Made by a program: the position numbers and the translations under genes
DNA from: an uncultured Porphyromonadaceae bacterium
GTDB lineage: Bacteria; Bacteroidota; Bacteroidia; Bacteroidales; Muribaculaceae
Direction of reading: 5' to 3'
DNA length: 44,078 nt
NCBI GenBank assembly: GCA_947177405.1
Contig: CAMWUJ010000019.1
Coordinates: 1 to 44,078 of the forward strand
Shown here: piece by piece, positions 36,857 through 44,078 of the stretch
How positions within the stretch are numbered: position 1 is the first letter of the stretch
How the letters are laid out: every line of letters starts with the position of its first letter
The notes under the pieces: model-generated
Told to the model about the DNA's origin: nothing
Seen by the model: the letters and a program-made list of their open reading frames with translations, nothing else
Database searches by the model: none

Positions 36857-36888
36857 CAAAGTTATCTAATTCGCGATTGGTAACCAAA
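36857..36888 (-). promoter_or_regulatory. Promoter of the GT4 gene, abutting its ATG
   Basis: Minus strand TTTG (36888-36885), 20-base spacer, TAACTTTG (36864-36857), then CAAC and ATG. Both elements match the Bacteroidota consensus. The G of the -7 box is only four bases before the ATG, so the transcript is expected to be leaderless or nearly so. Confidence 0.75.
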
Positions 36889-36955
36889 ATTTATAACGCC
36901 AATTTGTTGATAATTGTTAAATTCTTTCCTTATTTGTCAAAAAAATCACACAAAG

Positions 36956-36987
36956 CTTGCATAATTAAAAAAAAACTTATAACTTTG
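36956..36987 (+). promoter_or_regulatory. Promoter of tRNA-Cys
   Basis: CTTG (36956-36959), 20-base spacer, TAACTTTG (36980-36987), GCAC next. The tRNA starts 17 bases after the box. Confidence 0.78.
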
Positions 36988-37003
36988 CACTCGTAAAACA
37001 AAA

Positions 37004-37074
37004 GGTTCCATGTCCGAGTGGTTAGGTACCGGTCTGCAAAACCGTTCACACCAGTTCGAATCTGGTTGGAACCT
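37004..37074 (+). tRNA. tRNA-Cys (anticodon GCA)
   Basis: Cloverleaf of 71 bases. The acceptor arm GGTTCCA pairs with TGGAACC; the discriminator is T, typical of tRNA-Cys. The anticodon loop CTGCAAA holds GCA at 37036-37038, and the T arm is ACCAG-TTCGAAT-CTGGT. The D stem is short and imperfect, as in other tRNA-Cys. CCA is not encoded. Confidence 0.93.
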
Positions 37075-37080
37075 CCTATG

Positions 37081-37115
37081 AGAGTCCGCGAATTGCGGAC
37101 TCTTTTATATTTTTC
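37081..37115 (+). terminator. Terminator after tRNA-Cys
   Basis: AGAGTCCGC/GCGGACTCT stem (37081-37089 with 37095-37103), loop of five, then TTTT and a T-rich stretch. It lies 7 bases after the tRNA. Confidence 0.88.
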
Positions 37116-37163
37116 TGATAGTCAGCATTTTATTCTTACGTTACTTTGACTCGTAAAAAAAAT

Positions 37164-37190
37164 AAAAAAGTGGACAATGTCCACTTTTTT
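37164..37190 (-). terminator. Terminator after the HU-LysM gene
   Basis: Perfect 12-bp stem: A-run plus GTGGAC (37164-37175) with GTCCAC plus T-run (37179-37190), loop AAT. It is symmetrical and can act on either strand. The stop codon of the minus-strand gene (37189-37191) overlaps its edge. Confidence 0.85.
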
Positions 37191-38532
37191 ATTTTTTCGT
37201 CTTCTCGTATCTCTTGTAAATCTCCACTCCCAATCTCTTGGCCTTCTTAATATCGTCCGGGTTATTAGGATCTACTCCATATTTGGATAATGGCGGAACC
37301 ACTACTTCCGTGCCGGGCTTTATCCGGTCGGGATGTCCGAGAAAACTTTTATTCTCTTCGTAGATATAAGGCCAAAGATTGTAATTACCATAATGACTCT
37401 GAGCCATGGTCGTGAGGAATCTTCGATCTCCTATCACATCTTTCACTCCCTTTTCTGAAGGACGGTCGGAGGGATCTGTGGCGGGCGCTTCTTCTTTTAT
37501 CTCTTTTTTCTCATTAGCTGCATCATTCGAATCCGCATCAGATGGGGCTTCTTCATTGGAACTCGGATCCAAAAAGGAAATCGATTCATCGGCCGAATCC
37601 AAACCATCTACATTTTCAGCCTCTCCAATAGTATCTGTTACTGGAATTTCTACGGCATTTTTCTCCACTTCCTTTTCTTCCGCTTTTCTTATATAGTAGA
37701 AATAAAAAATCATCCCTATTATCAAGGCAAACAGAAGACCGACGATAAACCCAAAGACAAACTTTCCGCTGCTACTTTTTTTCCTCTTTTCTAATATGGA
37801 AGCTTCTTCTATGGGAGTAGCTGCTGTGAGAGCTTCTGCTGTGGGAGCTTCTCCTATAGGAGCTTCTGCCGTGGGAGTTTCTGCTGAAGGAGCCTCTGTT
37901 GGGGAAACTTCTGCCATGGGAGCTTCCTTTGTGGAATCCGGTATAGAATCCGAATCCAGATTAGATAATTCTTCTTTTTTCTCTTCTTTTACCGGTGTTT
38001 TCTCAAAGTCTTCATTTTTTACTGGTGAGTTTTCATTTCCCTGCTTTTTATCAGGATCGCTTTCTCTATTTTTCTCTTTTTCCGGAGAGTCTTTCTCTTC
38101 CTGTATTCGCTTGGCAGAATTTTCGAGAACATAATCTTTTTCTGAAGAATCAATAGATGTAACGCTTTTGGTATCAGAAGGAATAGCCCCTTCAATTTCA
38201 GCAACGGCGTCGGGATGCAGCTCCACGGATTCAAACATGCTGAAAGGAGCATTTATCACTTCCGCAATTTCTTTTGAAGGAAGAAAAACAATGCGTTTGT
38301 GACCTGGAATTATAATTTCATCGCCATTGGAAATATTGATGCTTTTACGCATATCCACATCAAGTATCTTGAACGTTCCAAAAGCTTTTATCTTTACAGT
38401 TTCACCGGCACATAGAGTTTCAGAGATAAGCTTGAAAAATTCCTTAAGAAATTCCTCACTTTTCTCTTTGGTAAGTCCTGATTTTAGCGCCAAAAGGGCT
38501 ACCAGGGCAGGCATTGTTATTTTATTATTCAT
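37189..38532 (-). CDS. Membrane-anchored HU-domain protein with a LysM-like C terminus
   Basis: Protein of 447 residues with an unusual order. Residues 1-100 form an HU-type DNA-binding domain (FGTFKILDVDMRKS). A Lys/Glu-rich linker and Ala-Glu-Pro pentapeptide repeats (about 203-245) lead to KRKKSSSGK and one transmembrane segment (about 258-281). An acidic linker follows, and residues 370-416 look like a LysM module (MAQSHYGNYNLWPYIYEEN, IKPGTEVVVPPL). No signal peptide is present, so the basic side before the membrane segment should be cytoplasmic and the LysM part periplasmic. It follows the short HU gene by 18 bases. A DNA-to-wall link is inference. Confidence 0.82.
   Translation of the reverse strand: MNNKITMPALVALLALKSGLTKEKSEEFLKEFFKLISETLCAGETVKIKAFGTFKILDVDMRKSINISNGDEIIIPGHKRIVFLPSKEIAEVINAPFSMFESVELHPDAVAEIEGAIPSDTKSVTSIDSSEKDYVLENSAKRIQEEKDSPEKEKNRESDPDKKQGNENSPVKNEDFEKTPVKEEKKEELSNLDSDSIPDSTKEAPMAEVSPTEAPSAETPTAEAPIGEAPTAEALTAATPIEEASILEKRKKSSSGKFVFGFIVGLLFALIIGMIFYFYYIRKAEEKEVEKNAVEIPVTDTIGEAENVDGLDSADESISFLDPSSNEEAPSDADSNDAANEKKEIKEEAPATDPSDRPSEKGVKDVIGDRRFLTTMAQSHYGNYNLWPYIYEENKSFLGHPDRIKPGTEVVVPPLSKYGVDPNNPDDIKKAKRLGVEIYKRYEKTKK
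37796..37930. repeat. Nine 15-base tandem repeats in the HU-LysM gene
   Basis: Degenerate 15-base units such as GTGGGAGCTTCTGCT on the plus strand encode five-residue units like AEAPT on the minus strand. Units differ at several positions, but the period is kept. Unit length is a multiple of three, so copy number can change in frame. Confidence 0.85.
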
Positions 38533-38550
38533 CTTTTCAAAGGATAAATT

Positions 38551-38823
38551 CTATTTAATCTCATTTCTCAACAGAGTGGAAGGACGAAAGCTTAATGTCA
38601 ATTTGGGAGGCACAAGCAATTTGTTGCCGGTGGCCGGATGAAGCACAACTCTTTCCATTTTTTTCTTCGGTTCGAAAGATCCGAACGAAGGTACCACCAC
38701 ACAATCCTCCTCTGCAACAACCTCGGCAATCACCTCAGCCAAATCCCCGGTAATCTTCGCCGCTCGTTCGCGATCAAGACCTGTGCGTTCGGCAAGCAAC
38801 TCTATAAATCTTTTATTATCCAT
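38551..38823 (-). CDS. HU-family DNA-binding protein
   Basis: Histone-like protein of 90 residues. The longer frame starts 13 codons earlier, but the ATG at 38823 has a GGAG at the right spacing and gives the usual N terminus MDNKRFIELLAE. The core VVVPSFGSFEPKKK and the arm ending RPSTLLRNEIK match HU/IHF proteins, though the LHPATGNKLLVPPKLTLSF arm is less basic than E. coli HU. It is upstream of the HU-LysM gene and likely co-transcribed. The two may share targets. Confidence 0.88.
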   Translation of the reverse strand: MDNKRFIELLAERTGLDRERAAKITGDLAEVIAEVVAEEDCVVVPSFGSFEPKKKMERVVLHPATGNKLLVPPKLTLSFRPSTLLRNEIK

Positions 38824-38918
38824 TTTATTTACTCCGATATTGTGAATCTCTTTTTGAGACATTACTCCCCAAATATGGAGAATTAATGAAGCTTTTTAAA
38901 CTTCAATGTCAAGAACTG

Positions 38919-38926
38919 CAAATTTA
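38919..38926 (-). promoter_or_regulatory. -7 promoter element for the HU genes
   Basis: Minus-strand TAAATTTG followed by CAG, about 96 bases before the HU ATG. No convincing -33 box. Confidence 0.6.
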
Positions 38927-39073
38927 CATCTTTTTTTTTAAACACGGAGTCCATTCAATAAAATTTCTCAATGTATGAAGATAGGATTGGGCCTGATTCG
39001 CAAGTCACAACAGCCTACGAATGAATATAAGATAAAAAATGTATAATTTGAATCAAAAATATAGATTTCTTAT

Positions 39074-39104
39074 TTTGAGAAATGAGATAGATTTGATAAA
39101 TTTG
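39074..39104 (+). promoter_or_regulatory. Promoter of tnaA
   Basis: TTTG (39074-39077), 19-base spacer, TAAATTTG (39097-39104), then CAG. The leader to the ATG at 39144 is only about 35 bases, with no room for a tnaC-like leader peptide. Confidence 0.8.
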
Positions 39105-39143
39105 CAGTAGGAAAATATAATCTAAAATCTAAATTAAAATATC

Positions 39144-40520
39144 ATGGAACTTCCATTTGCAGAATCTTGGAAAATCAAGATGATCGAACCTCTTCGTCAG
39201 AGCTCTCGCGAAGAGAGAGAGGAATGGCTCAAAAAAGCCCATTACAATGTATTCCAGCTTCGTGCCGATCAGGTGTATATAGACCTTCTGACCGATTCGG
39301 GTACAGGCGCCATGAGCGATCGTCAGTGGGCAGCACTAATGATGGGCGATGAATCTTATGCCGGTGCACGTTCCTTCTTCGAACTTAAGGATACCATCAC
39401 CCGCATTACAGGGTTCGAATTTGTTATTCCCACTCATCAGGGACGTGCAGCGGAAAATGTACTTTTCTCCGCACTCGTAAAGGCCGGTGACATTGTTCCG
39501 GGCAATTCACACTTTGATACAACCAAAGGACATATCGAGGCACGCAAGGCTTTTGCCGTTGATTGCACTGTGGATGAGGCAAAGGACACCCAACTTGAAG
39601 CTCCGTTCAAAGGCAACGTTGATCCCAAGAAGCTGGAGAAAGTTCTTGAGGAACATGCGGATAAAGTTCCTTTCATCATTGTCACAATCACCAATAATAC
39701 AGCAGGTGGTCAGCCTGTATCAATGAAGAATTTGCGTGAAGTTCGCGAGATTGCCGACAGATTCGGTAAAAGAGTGATTTTCGACTCCGCCCGTTTCGCA
39801 GAGAATGCCTACTTCATCAAAACTCGTGAAGAGGGTTATGCCGACCGATCGATAAAAGAGATATGCCGCGAGATGTTTGCTCTTGCTGACGGTATGACCA
39901 TGTCGGCCAAGAAAGATGGTCTTGTAAATATGGGAGGATTTATCGCCACCCGTTGGGAAGACTGGTATGAGGCAGCCAAAGCCTACTGTATTCCTTTTGA
40001 AGGATATCTCACCTATGGAGGTATGAATGGCCGCGATATGGCTGCTTTGGCTGTAGGTCTTGAAGAAAACACTGAATTCGACATGCTTCGCACACGTATT
40101 CATCAGGTAGAATTCCTCGCCTCTTTACTGGATGAATATGGTATCCCCTATCAGCGCCCTGCCGGGGGACACGCTATCTTTATCGATGCCAGCCTTGTGC
40201 TCACCAAGATTCCTAAAGAGGAGTTCCCGGCACAGACACTTACCATCGAACTTTATCGAGAAGCCGGAATCCGTGGATGCGAGATAGGATACATTCTTGC
40301 CGACCGTGATCCCGTGACCCGCGAGAACCGTTTCGGAGGACTCGACTTCGTGCGCTTGGCTATCCCGCGTCGCACCTACACCGACAATCACATGCGCGTA
40401 ATTGCCGCTGCTCTTAAAAATGTGTATGACCGTCGCGATGAAATCACTCGCGGTGTGAAAATTGTATGGGAAGCAGAACTGATGCGCCATTTCACTGTTA
40501 AGCTCGCTCCTGCTGATTAA
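39144..40520 (+). CDS. tnaA: Tryptophanase
   Basis: PLP-dependent lyase of 458 residues that splits tryptophan to indole, pyruvate and ammonia. The PLP lysine is in MSAKKDG at 256-257. Asp125 in HFDTTKGH and the EIG that follows GCE in the C-terminal half match tryptophanase, where tyrosine phenol-lyase has Thr and Arg at those places. SARFAENAYFI is the tryptophanase form of that stretch. It has a single-gene transcript with its own promoter; the short leader lacks the tnaC leader of E. coli. Confidence 0.95.
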   Translation: MELPFAESWKIKMIEPLRQSSREEREEWLKKAHYNVFQLRADQVYIDLLTDSGTGAMSDRQWAALMMGDESYAGARSFFELKDTITRITGFEFVIPTHQGRAAENVLFSALVKAGDIVPGNSHFDTTKGHIEARKAFAVDCTVDEAKDTQLEAPFKGNVDPKKLEKVLEEHADKVPFIIVTITNNTAGGQPVSMKNLREVREIADRFGKRVIFDSARFAENAYFIKTREEGYADRSIKEICREMFALADGMTMSAKKDGLVNMGGFIATRWEDWYEAAKAYCIPFEGYLTYGGMNGRDMAALAVGLEENTEFDMLRTRIHQVEFLASLLDEYGIPYQRPAGGHAIFIDASLVLTKIPKEEFPAQTLTIELYREAGIRGCEIGYILADRDPVTRENRFGGLDFVRLAIPRRTYTDNHMRVIAAALKNVYDRRDEITRGVKIVWEAELMRHFTVKLAPAD

Positions 40521-40545
40521 TAATTACTTAATTCAATCCTATCGT

Positions 40546-40590
40546 GCGCCCTTGACACTCAATGAGTTTCAAGGGCGCGTTGTTTATGAC
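40546..40590 (+). terminator. Probable terminator of tnaA
   Basis: Ten-bp stem GCGCCCTTGA/TCAAGGGCGC (40546-40555 with 40569-40578) with an inner ACTC/GAGT pair; the tail GTTGTTTATG is only weakly T-rich, so termination strength is uncertain. Confidence 0.68.
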
Positions 40591-40689
40591 AGTTTCCCGG
40601 TAACATTATCAATACTGTGATAATGCTTTGTTTCAAAACTTCTTGTTATTAATTTTTAGCTTGTTATATAATGTTTTATAAAATATTAC

Positions 40690-40697
40690 TAAATTTG
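40690..40697 (+). promoter_or_regulatory. -7 box abutting the kinase ATG
   Basis: TAAATTTG matches TAnnTTTG and its last G is four bases before the kinase ATG at 40702, the same geometry as at the GT4 gene. No -33 TTTG at 19-21 bases is seen. The mRNA may be leaderless. Confidence 0.5.
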
Positions 40698-40701
40698 TAT
40701 T

Positions 40702-42204
40702 ATGAATGATACTTCGGGATTTGACATAACAGGAATTGAATTCTCTGATTCGGGCTACCATATTTTGCGATTGGTACATGAATCTGAGACCGGATTCTGT
40801 CGTATTCTTGAAGTGAAGCATAACGGGCGACTTTATATTGCCAAAAGTCTGAAACCGGAATATCGTAACAGCACGGTGCATCTCGAATTTCTCAAGAGGG
40901 AATATGAGATTATTTCCACTCTCTATCATCCTTCCATCATACAGGCATACGGGATTGAGACCATTCCGGGAGAAGGGCCTGCATTAATTCTGGAATATGC
41001 TCATGGAATAACCCTTCAATCTTATATCGATAGTAAGGAGATTACCACTGAGATTGCAAATGAGATACTTAAACAAATTTGCGATGCAGTGGATTACTGC
41101 CATAATCGCCAAATAATTCATCGCGACCTTAAACCATCTAATATAGTAGTTTATCCTACCGGCCCGATAATAAAGCTTATTGATTTTAATTTCAGCTATT
41201 CTCCATCTTTTACCGATCCTCCTTTACCCGGCGGAACGAAGGGTTTCAGTGCACCGGAACAATTTCACTCCGGATCTGATGCCATTCCTGCGGCAGATAT
41301 ATGGTCAATCGGTAAAATCATGCAAGCGATGCTTCCTGATGCCAAAGGGAATTGGAGAAGAGTTGCCGATCAATGCATGAATACCACGCCTGAACTTCGG
41401 CCTGTTTCGGCAAAACAGATTCCTGAATTATTAAAAAAAAGAGGTATTCCCAAAAGGCTATCGACTATTTCTATAATAGCCTCATTAGTTCTAATAGTCG
41501 GTTTTCTATTCCTTATTTTTTCCGATCAACAAAACAAGGGAATCTCATATAATTCCTCATCCGATATTCAAACCTCTGCCAATTCTAATATTTCACGCTC
41601 AGAAAATAACAGAAATGAAGATTCTATTATTGATGTAACTCAAAAAAATCCAGACGACCATTATCAAAATTTAGAAGAGTTTAGTAATAAAGAAATTGGA
41701 TCGACCCCTATAAATATCAAAAGTGAACAGAAAGATTCATTGAATAAGGTATCAAATACTAAAATCCCTGAGTCAATTATTGCAGAAGCTAAAAATCGTG
41801 CTGAAAAAGCGGCGGCAATAAGATTCAAGGAACAGATTAGTATTTTGGATACGGTCTCAAAAGCCACAAGCGCGGAGACAATATATTTAGCCAAGGTGGG
41901 ACATTGGCGTTGGAAAGCAAAGCAGGATGTGGAAAAATGGATTAAAACTCTACATATATCAGAATCTGAAAAGACGAATCTTGCAGCTATTGTGAAAGAT
42001 GTTGTGGGAGAATATGACAAGGCTCATCATAGTGAATTCAAGAAAGCAATGCATGATGCAGCTTTTTCTAAAGGGGTGATATGGGTTTTCAATACGCCTG
42101 AAACCCTAAGAAAACCTATTGGGAACAATGAGTATGAAAAAGAAGTGCTCGGAGAGGATGGAGTGTGGCATAAAGTCATAGAAAAGGGCTCTTCTAATGA
42201 TTAA
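40702..42204 (+). CDS. Membrane-bound eukaryotic-type Ser/Thr kinase with unknown C-terminal domain
   Basis: Protein of 500 residues. An N-terminal Hanks-type kinase domain (about 20-248) has Lys48 in IAKSL, probable Glu67 of the C-helix, HRDLKPSN (140-147), DFN in place of DFG (161-163) and APE at 184-186. The glycine-rich loop is poorly kept (only Gly31 near HESETGF). One membrane segment (254-274) separates it from a lysine- and acid-rich linker and a helical C-terminal domain of about 140 residues, not recognised, that should be periplasmic. Such kinases are uncommon in Bacteroidales. It converges on two lipoprotein genes. Confidence 0.82.
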   Translation: MNDTSGFDITGIEFSDSGYHILRLVHESETGFCRILEVKHNGRLYIAKSLKPEYRNSTVHLEFLKREYEIISTLYHPSIIQAYGIETIPGEGPALILEYAHGITLQSYIDSKEITTEIANEILKQICDAVDYCHNRQIIHRDLKPSNIVVYPTGPIIKLIDFNFSYSPSFTDPPLPGGTKGFSAPEQFHSGSDAIPAADIWSIGKIMQAMLPDAKGNWRRVADQCMNTTPELRPVSAKQIPELLKKRGIPKRLSTISIIASLVLIVGFLFLIFSDQQNKGISYNSSSDIQTSANSNISRSENNRNEDSIIDVTQKNPDDHYQNLEEFSNKEIGSTPINIKSEQKDSLNKVSNTKIPESIIAEAKNRAEKAAAIRFKEQISILDTVSKATSAETIYLAKVGHWRWKAKQDVEKWIKTLHISESEKTNLAAIVKDVVGEYDKAHHSEFKKAMHDAAFSKGVIWVFNTPETLRKPIGNNEYEKEVLGEDGVWHKVIEKGSSND

Positions 42205-42245
42205 AAAATCGGCTTCACCCGGAAGGATAAAGCCGATTTTATTTG
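42205..42245 (+). terminator. Terminator of the kinase gene
   Basis: Eleven-bp stem AAAATCGGCTT/AAGCCGATTTT (42205-42215 with 42230-42240), loop of 14, then ATTTG. It starts right after the stop codon. The remaining bases up to 42391 hold no clear feature. Confidence 0.8.
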
Positions 42246-42391
42246 TAAGTCAGTGAGAGGTGCTTGCTTAATGCGCGTTCGAAGCAAAGATATATAAACT
42301 TCCTGTTATATGGAAATAAATCCAAGTTCGATAAGGTTCAATTTTACTTTAGTTAACACTCGGGAACAATTCTCGATTTTATTCCTAAGAA

Positions 42392-43396
42392 TTAATCAAC
42401 ACTATAAAGGAGGCAATTAACATTTAAAGCTTTATTACTTTGATATATATTATCTTTAGTCAGCTTCACTACCATTGGTACAATCCATAATGTATAATCT
42501 GTAAAGGTAGGATTATATACTCTAAATGTTACTAAATAACTTCCTTCCTTTATAGGCAAGATATTTTTATACTCTAAATCAGAGGAGTCATATTCATGAA
42601 TATTTATCTTATTTAAATCTTTGTTGGAACCCAAATATACCATCCCGATATATCTGCCAATAGACATACCGTAATTATCAACCCTAAAATTAGGATAGAC
42701 ATTGGCTATACTGAAATATTTATGATTATCAATACTTATGACCTCGTAATTATCTATATTTATTTTCAGATCCTTTATTTTTCCTTGATAAGTAAATCCT
42801 TCAGTATTATTATCCTCTTTATCCTCTTCATCCCCTTCATTTTCAAATCCATTACCGGTATTATCCCCGGGCTTCTCATTACCTGAGGGAAGTGTGATGC
42901 CCAATGAAGTGGCATAGAGGGCATAGTTAAGATTGTATTTTCCCGCTGCATATTCCTTCAACAAAAATTTCACTACCCATTGCACCGATTCACCGCTTAC
43001 CGGATTAGCACTTGTCATTCTGACAATATAGCCCCCACCATTCACAACAGAAGCCTTAGTAGAAAACTTGTCGGAATGACCGTTATAACGATTCTCTGAA
43101 AACTTATCCAACGATGTAAACTCACCAATCAAAGCGATTTCAGGCTCCTTTTGGGTATAACCTGTAATAGGTTTAATGGAGATAGTTTCACCTGCTATTT
43201 GGAGAGAAAATAAGCTGTATAATTTCCCTTTTATGTTTACATCAAACTCCATCTCATCTTGAGCGTAAACTTCTTTAGCCGTCACTCCAATAAGATTCAA
43301 TGTCTTACCCTCTAAATCTTCCTCTCCCTTTGAACATGAGAAAAAGCACATTGCAAGTAATAGGAAAAACCCTATTCCAAATAATTTTTTATTCAT
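42392..43396 (-). CDS. Lipoprotein with two copies of a repeated module
   Basis: SPII lipoprotein of 334 residues with lipobox FFSC, Cys21. Two halves, about 25-167 and 200-334, are joined by a Gly/Asn/Glu-rich acidic linker. Each ends in a similar pattern: GGYIVRM...VQWVVKFLLKE...LNYALYA, and later EGSYLVTFRV...TLWIVPMVVKL...LLYSVD. The same pattern occurs in the next lipoprotein gene. I do not recognise a named family; many Bacteroidota surface lipoproteins have such modules. It has its own promoter with both boxes. Confidence 0.75.
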   Translation of the reverse strand: MNKKLFGIGFFLLLAMCFFSCSKGEEDLEGKTLNLIGVTAKEVYAQDEMEFDVNIKGKLYSLFSLQIAGETISIKPITGYTQKEPEIALIGEFTSLDKFSENRYNGHSDKFSTKASVVNGGGYIVRMTSANPVSGESVQWVVKFLLKEYAAGKYNLNYALYATSLGITLPSGNEKPGDNTGNGFENEGDEEDKEDNNTEGFTYQGKIKDLKINIDNYEVISIDNHKYFSIANVYPNFRVDNYGMSIGRYIGMVYLGSNKDLNKINIHEYDSSDLEYKNILPIKEGSYLVTFRVYNPTFTDYTLWIVPMVVKLTKDNIYQSNKALNVNCLLYSVD

Positions 43397-43427
43397 TGTT
43401 AAGAAATTTAGTTAGTACTTTCTTGTA

Positions 43428-43459
43428 CAAAAATACAATTTCCCAAAATAAAACACAAG
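43428..43459 (-). promoter_or_regulatory. Promoter of the two-module lipoprotein gene
   Basis: Minus strand CTTG (43459-43456), 20-base spacer, TATTTTTG (43435-43428), then the ATG 31 bases later. Both elements fit. Confidence 0.7.
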
Positions 43460-43526
43460 CAATTGTCAATTCACCTTGTTCATTTTCCCTGAAAGGATTT
43501 TCAGTTTGCCTTCAATATAATCAGGA

Positions 43527-43579
43527 TCAATATGATAACCCCATGCTGATTTTTTAATCCCATGGAGTTATCATATTGA
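43527..43579. other. Long imperfect hairpin between the lipoprotein genes
   Basis: Arms of 19 bases (43527-43545 and 43561-43579) are complementary except one C/A pair, with a 15-base loop. It begins eight bases after the stop of the upstream lipoprotein gene. There is no T-tract after it on the minus strand. It may stabilise the mRNA 3' end or be a remnant of a small repeat. Confidence 0.7.
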
Positions 43580-43586
43580 ATGAGAA

Positions 43587-44078
43587 CTATTTCTTAACCG
43601 TATAGAGACGGTAAGAGAATGTAATATTGTGGTTTCCGGTTTCTCTTACAAACAAGGCTATAACCCATTGAGTAAATTGATAAGTATATGTATCGTATTT
43701 CTCAAACTTTATAATATATCCACCATCCTTTATTACAGCCGACCGGTCAAAAGAAAATGCGGGAGAGGAATAATAATAATATGGTATCTCATTTATAGAT
43801 CCTACCGAACCGACCGATGCAATAGAAGGAGTAGTGGTCTGCCCTGATGCATAGAAAGAATTCACACTTAAATTGGGATATTCATTTCTCATGGAGAATA
43901 GCGTGCCGGTAGCCGGAGTTCCGATTTTAACAGATTCTAAAGAGAAATGCGCATATTGACCATCAGGAAGAATTATATCTTTCCCTTCACCCTGTAGCAC
44001 AAAATTCTTTGCCGGATCTTCTCCACCGGTATTTCCGCCGGGATTATCACCGTTTCCGCCGGTGTTACCTCCGGGATT
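43587..44078 (-). CDS. Partial lipoprotein-like gene, cut by the window end
   Basis: The reading frame is open through the window end at 44078, so the N terminus is missing; the annotated GTG at 44000 is internal. The visible part starts with a Gly/Asn/Pro-rich linker (PGGNTGG units), then one module that matches those of the neighbouring lipoprotein, ending DGGYIIKFEKYDTYT...QWVIALFVRE...SYRLYTVKK. It is very likely a tandem paralogue and surface lipoprotein; the lipobox is outside the window. Confidence 0.75.
   Translation of the reverse strand, partial: NPGGNTGGNGDNPGGNTGGEDPAKNFVLQGEGKDIILPDGQYAHFSLESVKIGTPATGTLFSMRNEYPNLSVNSFYASGQTTTPSIASVGSVGSINEIPYYYYSSPAFSFDRSAVIKDGGYIIKFEKYDTYTYQFTQWVIALFVRETGNHNITFSYRLYTVKK

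Noticed and set aside
37796..38134. Plus-strand Ala/Gly/Ser-rich frame starting MEASSMG
   Set aside because: Antisense shadow of the Ala-Glu-Pro repeats in the HU-LysM gene.
42241..42391. Remnant gene between kinase and lipoprotein
   Set aside because: No sustained reading frame or motif; a weak stem near 42360 lacks a T-tract on the strand that would need it.
1..44078. CRISPR array, phage or insertion sequence
   Set aside because: No spaced direct repeats, transposase or integrase reading frame is present; tandem repeats are all inside genes.

Overview
This window looks like chromosomal DNA of an anaerobic gut-type Bacteroidales bacterium (Bacteroidota). Supporting signs are the complete moxR-DUF58-bat (aerotolerance) cluster, Bacteroidota-type promoters (TAnnTTTG at -7, several with TTTG or CTTG 19-20 bases upstream), a pyrophosphate-dependent phosphofructokinase, a Bacteroides-like tryptophanase, SPII lipoproteins, a Spi (I69) protein with a type IX-like tail, and moderate GC. 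Family-level placement (for example Muribaculaceae or Bacteroidaceae) is not possible from reading alone. I see no insertion sequence, phage, integrase or CRISPR array; most of the window is ordinary core genome.

Layout. 1-4.1 kb (minus): mutS2, a two-domain universal stress protein and a small HTH protein. 4.2-13.7 kb (minus): moxR, DUF58, an unnamed membrane protein, batA, batB, batC, a short BatD paralogue, batD and batE, many coupled by 4-base overlaps, with a -7 box and a perfect hairpin just upstream of moxR. 13.9-22.1 kb (minus): thiL, punA, lpxK, sppA, glmM, a DUF4827-like lipoprotein and nrnA; nrnA starts from a divergent promoter region shared with mazG. 22.3-25.1 kb (plus): mazG, topB and a 59-residue FeoB-associated Cys-rich protein. 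25.1-26.8 kb (minus): a BASS-type transporter and mtnN, divergent from a Sua5/YrdC gene. 27.4-28.6 kb (plus): mdh with a structured leader. 28.7-32.5 kb (minus): a small membrane protein, the Spi protein and an ECF nickel/cobalt importer (NikMN-like, cbiQ, cbiO). 32.7-36.9 kb (minus): pfp, an LPG-synthase/flippase-like protein and a GT4 glycosyltransferase. Then tRNA-Cys(GCA) (plus), a membrane-anchored HU-LysM protein and an HU protein (minus), tryptophanase (plus), a eukaryotic-type Ser/Thr kinase with a membrane segment (plus), and two related lipoprotein genes (minus), the last cut by the window end.

How the genes fit together. The bat cluster encodes an AAA ATPase, VWA proteins and TPR proteins thought to act as an envelope complex in stress tolerance. 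The lpxK/glmM/sppA run serves envelope synthesis and quality control. mdh, pfp and tnaA are central or fermentative metabolism. The most unusual items are the HU-TM-LysM protein, which could link nucleoid and cell wall; the atypical kinase facing lipoproteins built from a repeated module; two genes whose -7 box ends exactly four bases before the ATG (probable leaderless mRNAs); the stand-alone Spi protein; and the BatD duplication. No intergenic stretch exceeds about 300 bases apart from the one that holds the tRNA.
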